Shown piece after piece: positions 4,626 to 5,424 of a DNA stretch of 5,424 nt; position 1 is the stretch's first letter; every line of letters begins with the position of its first letter. The notes beneath the pieces were generated by a model. That model made no database searches. It worked only from the letters and a program-made list of their open reading frames with translations, and had not been told where the DNA came from. The stretch is from NCBI GenBank assembly GCA_036005125.1, contig DASYQV010000225.1, forward strand, positions 1 to 5,424, read 5' to 3'. The translations under genes were made by a program, and so were the position numbers. This DNA comes from DASYQV01 sp036005125. GTDB taxonomy: Bacteria > Acidobacteriota > Vicinamibacteria > Vicinamibacterales > UBA2999.

Positions 4626-5424
4626 TCAGAAGATCGTCGCGATCGAGGCTGCGGCGAGATCGAGCACCTGCGTCGGCAGGATTCCCAGATAAAAGATGGC
4701 GACAATGGCGACGGCGAGCGCCGCCATCCCCGTCGGGGAGACCGGGCCAGGCACGATTGCCGTCTCCCGATCAGCCATGTACATCATCACGACCACGCGC
4801 AGGTAGAAGAAGACCGAGATCACGCTCGTCAGGACGCCGATGATGGCGAGACCGTAGTGACCCGCGCTCACCGCCGCGCTGAAGATGTACCACTTCCCGA
4901 TGAAACCCGCCGTGGGCGGCAGGCCGCCGAGCGACAGGAGCGACACGGTCATGAGAGCCGCCAGCGCCGGGTGCGTGTACCACAGCCCCGCGTAGTCGCG
5001 CAGCTCGGCGTGCTCGTTGTCGCGCGTCCCCCGCAGCGCGATGACGCCGAAGGCCGCAAGGTTCGTCACCGCATAGGCGAGCAGATAAAAGAGAATCGCG
5101 GCCTTCCCGACCTGGTTCGCGGCCACGAGCCCCACCAGCAGGTAGCCCCCGTGGGCGATGCTCGAGTACGCGAGCATCCGCTTCAGGTTGCTCTGGGCCA
5201 CCCCGACGACCGTGCCCACGATCATCGTGGCTGCCGCGAGCACCCAGACGAGCGGCACCCAGTCGGCGCTGAACGGCTCGAACGCCGAGAGGAACACGCG
5301 CGCAAACGCGGCAAACGCGGCGGCCTTCACGCCGGTCGACATGAAGCCGGTGACAATGGCCGGCGCGCCCTCGTAGGCGTCGGGCGTCCACATGTGAAAG
5401 GGCACGGCGGAGATCTTGAACGCG
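4626..5424 (-). CDS. nuoN: NADH-quinone oxidoreductase subunit N, C-terminal part (5' end outside window)
   Basis: NuoN is one of the three antiporter-like membrane subunits of respiratory complex I, carrying protons while NADH electrons pass to quinone. About 265 residues are present, from AFKISAVPFHMWTPDAYEG to the natural end VLDLAAASIATIF. The frame is open to the right edge, so roughly the first 200 residues are missing. The family's conserved lysines are all visible: in STGVKAAAF (transmembrane Lys of the broken helix region), in NLKRMLAYSSIAHGGYLLVG, and in GGLPPTAGFIGKWYIF. Several hydrophobic helices alternate with short polar loops, as expected. It normally closes the nuo operon after nuoL and nuoM, so it marks the chromosomal edge of this accessory region. 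Paralogues NuoL, NuoM and Mrp subunits are less likely, given the FHMWTPDAYEGAP motif and the C-terminus. Confidence 0.95.
   Translation of the reverse strand, partial: AFKISAVPFHMWTPDAYEGAPAIVTGFMSTGVKAAAFAAFARVFLSAFEPFSADWVPLVWVLAAATMIVGTVVGVAQSNLKRMLAYSSIAHGGYLLVGLVAANQVGKAAILFYLLAYAVTNLAAFGVIALRGTRDNEHAELRDYAGLWYTHPALAALMTVSLLSLGGLPPTAGFIGKWYIFSAAVSAGHYGLAIIGVLTSVISVFFYLRVVVMMYMADRETAIVPGPVSPTGMAALAVAIVAIFYLGILPTQVLDLAAASIATIF

Noticed and set aside
4771..5391. 206-codon minus-strand frame overlapping nuoN
   Set aside because: Shadow frame, very rich in Arg/Gly/Ala; the nuoN frame carries the conserved motifs and membrane helices.

Overview
This GC-rich window is a chromosomal segment that ends in a housekeeping gene. 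The minus-strand 3' part of nuoN (NADH-quinone oxidoreductase subunit N, respiratory complex I) runs in from the right edge. The rest is an accessory stretch crowded with mobile-element parts and gene remnants. The host looks like a high-GC environmental bacterium. The integrase tail and the hydrolase remnant resemble families common in Acidobacteriota, but that assignment is only suggestive.

Left part (1-1945): the 3' end of an IS701-type transposase enters from the left edge. Ten bases after its stop codon sits a complete IS5-family element, 366-1651. It has 26-bp imperfect inverted repeats, an intact DDE transposase and a TTAA duplication on both sides. IS5 therefore appears to have jumped into the tail of the older IS701-type element. 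The next 290 bases carry no convincing gene but hold several GC-rich hairpins, two of which compete for the same bases.

Middle (1946-2983): one apparently intact non-mobile gene lies on the minus strand. It encodes a 229-residue protein with an N-terminal membrane anchor and a domain resembling the flavin/F420-binding split barrel. About 350 bases of non-coding DNA precede it.

Right-centre (2984-4625): the last ~60 codons of a tyrosine recombinase (minus strand) abut a complete IS630-family element, 3173-4205. That element has 23-bp inverted repeats, a TA duplication and a two-frame transposase joined by a predicted -1 frameshift on an A8 tract. Beyond it lie a 140-bp stretch with four copies of GTTGCCC and an alpha/beta-hydrolase remnant that starts almost at the nuoN stop codon.

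Overall the segment reads as a decaying insertion hot spot downstream of nuoN: four recombinase or transposase loci and one orphan hydrolase piece surround a single intact cargo-like gene. I see no CRISPR array, tRNA, rRNA, toxin-antitoxin pair or recognisable defence system, and nothing that clearly amounts to a new biological system.
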